From a virus, in IMG/VR virus record IMGVR_UViG_3300026488_000013, positions 103,051 through 167,050 of that record: 64,000 bases of DNA; one strand, 5' to 3'. The notes under the pieces are model-generated. The model saw only the letters and a list, made by a program, of their open reading frames with translations. It had not been told where the DNA came from and ran no database searches. The stretch's first letter is position 1, and every line of letters starts with the position of its first letter. The position numbers and the translations under genes were made by a program. This document shows, piece by piece, positions 63,178-64,000 of this stretch.

Positions 63178-63564
63178 TTATTTTATTTCTACGCTCGTAT
63201 CATACATATAAACAACAATTTCAGTTCCGTCCTCTAGAGATTTTATATTTATTTCATTAAACATTCTTTGCGAATTATCAAAATATATTTTGTTGCCGGA
63301 ATAAACATTAAATTTTTCATTGTTGTTGGCTTCGTCATTGGGCACATTTGGAGAAATTTCTATAGAACCATTTCTAACATCAATCAATATCACTTTCGCA
63401 CCGAATGTGTTTAAATTAATAGTATCATTTTTTAACAATCTATACTTATTAGAATATTTAACAGGAACTGCAAAAGGGCGTACATCTAATAAGTCTAATC
63501 CGTCAATATTATAAAAATGATAAGTTGTTATTTCTGCACCGGGTTTTAATACATCGTTATCCAA
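63178..63564 (-). CDS. Unknown protein whose 5' end abuts the TnpB element
   Basis: 128 codons if read from TTG 63564, four bases inside the phage side of the TnpB element end; an in-frame TAG lies directly before it. The sequence is beta-rich (ITTYHFYNIDGLDLLDVRPF, then AVPVKYSNKYRLL), resembling small phage virion or decoration proteins, with no certain family. The element probably cut the gene off from its own start or promoter. Likely a remnant or a 5'-truncated gene. Confidence 0.5.
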   Translation of the reverse strand: MDNDVLKPGAEITTYHFYNIDGLDLLDVRPFAVPVKYSNKYRLLKNDTINLNTFGAKVILIDVRNGSIEISPNVPNDEANNNEKFNVYSGNKIYFDNSQRMFNEINIKSLEDGTEIVVYMYDTSVEIK

Positions 63565-63567
63565 CTA

Positions 63568-64000
63568 TGACACTCCCCCTGCTTTAGCGGGGGTTTCTCA
63601 GGGTAGGCAAAACCCACCCTGAGCTACTCAGGGAGTATCTCACTCCCCGAGGGCGTGTCAATCCATCTACGAGGAGCTTTACACTCCCCGATACTTTTTC
63701 TATAAACCTTTTGAAGAGGTTTATCGCTCCCACCCCGTCCCTGTGGTAGCTAAAACCACATCTGGGGCAAATGTAGTTCCTATCCTTTGGCTTGTATTTA
63801 TTCCCACATACAGGGCATAGTTGGGTGGTGTAGCTTTCATCTTCCTCTACCACCACTATGCCCTCTCCCTCTAGCTTGTATTTAAGCTTTTGCAAAAGTT
63901 TGTTAAATCGCCACATTAAGTGGATTTTCTGATTGGCGTTTTTGTTGTGTTTCGCCCTATCCCTTATTCCCTTAACCCTGCCTATTACCACCGTCCCTAT
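63568..64000 (-). mobile_element. IS200/IS605-family TnpB element, right end (continues past window)
   Basis: Markedly more GC than the surrounding phage DNA. The right end is a perfect hairpin on the minus strand, CCCCCGC TAAA GC(A)GGGGG, followed by AGTGTCA at the boundary. The tnpB stop codon lies in the hairpin loop, so the 3' end of tnpB overlaps the region that in this family gives the guide-type omega-RNA. The left end and any tnpA are outside the window. Confidence 0.8.
63584..64000 (-). CDS. tnpB: TnpB RNA-guided nuclease, C-terminal part
   Basis: 139 codons, open at the window edge (a GTG at 63991 is internal, not a start). It shows the TnpB end: IGRVKGIRDRAKH, NQKIHLMWRFNKLLQKLKYK, EEDESYTTQLCPVCGNKYKP, zinc ribbon CPVCG ... 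CPRCGFSYH, and RDGVGAINLFKRF with the final RuvC Asp. The position usually holding the second RuvC Glu (IxxEDL) is Gly-Arg here; the Glu residues of EEDESYT may replace it, as known for TnpB subfamilies with a shifted Glu. It would cut DNA matching its omega-RNA guide. Codon use is much more GC-rich than in phage genes. Confidence 0.85.
   Translation of the reverse strand: MGTVVIGRVKGIRDRAKHNKNANQKIHLMWRFNKLLQKLKYKLEGEGIVVVEEDESYTTQLCPVCGNKYKPKDRNYICPRCGFSYHRDGVGAINLFKRFIEKVSGSVKLLVDGLTRPRGVRYSLSSSGWVLPTLRNPR

Overview
The window is a 64 kb stretch of a very AT-rich genome. It is almost certainly a large tailed (jumbo-type) virulent bacteriophage. A portal-like gene and baseplate-like genes lie beside a complete phage-encoded replisome, class I ribonucleotide reductase, ThyX and a bacterial-type multisubunit RNA polymerase. 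Genes carry bacterial AAGGAGG-type ribosome sites. I see no rRNA, tRNA or CRISPR array. The host is unknown. A TnpB element at the right edge is much richer in GC than the phage DNA and was probably acquired from a bacterium.

Layout. 1-9 kb (minus strand): virion genes (portal, baseplate-like proteins) with a DnaB-like helicase among them. 9-18 kb: metallophosphoesterase, central beta-prime fragment of RNA polymerase, SNF2 ATPase, archaeo-eukaryotic-type primase. 18-20.6 kb: repeat-filled gap, then a plus-strand unknown gene and nrdB. 20.8-42.5 kb (minus): DNA polymerase B in three separate genes (exonuclease half ending in an intein N-half; palm piece starting with the matching intein C-half; a family-4-like uracil-DNA glycosylase fused to the motif C/thumb piece), ThyX, an SSB-like protein, nucleases, RFC-like clamp loader, sliding clamp and DnaG-type primase. 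42.5-44 kb: a second repeat-filled gap. 44-49.5 kb: RNA polymerase beta and a separate C-terminal beta-prime fragment. 49.7-58.6 kb: a PrsW-like membrane protein, YiiX-like hydrolase, nrdA, ParB-like protein, a structured non-coding region and a shikimate-kinase-like protein without a P-loop. 58.6-63.6 kb: plus-strand unknown genes including a tandem duplicate pair. 63.57-64 kb: the right end of an IS200/IS605-family TnpB element, cut by the window edge.

How it works together. Helicase, two primases, split PolB, clamp, loader and SSB form a phage replisome; NrdA/NrdB, ThyX and a nucleotide-kinase-like protein supply dNTPs; beta plus beta-prime fragments form a phage RNA polymerase. Both polymerases are broken at catalytic motifs by split inteins, so they must be assembled by protein trans-splicing. 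Two recurrent upstream signals were found by eye: TAYRGRTAWT placed about 14 nt (counted from its GRTAWT part) before the start codon, without a ribosome site, suggesting leaderless transcripts; and an AAAACTGTTTT palindrome fused directly to AAGGAGG.

Unusual items missed by simple ORF calling: a frameshifted ORF at 28.8 kb, an amber-interrupted membrane ORF at 62.7 kb, a zinc-ribbon ORF without a normal start codon at 37.8 kb, two microproteins after the clamp gene, and eight copies of an intergenic repeat. All functional calls come from motifs read by eye; no database search was run.
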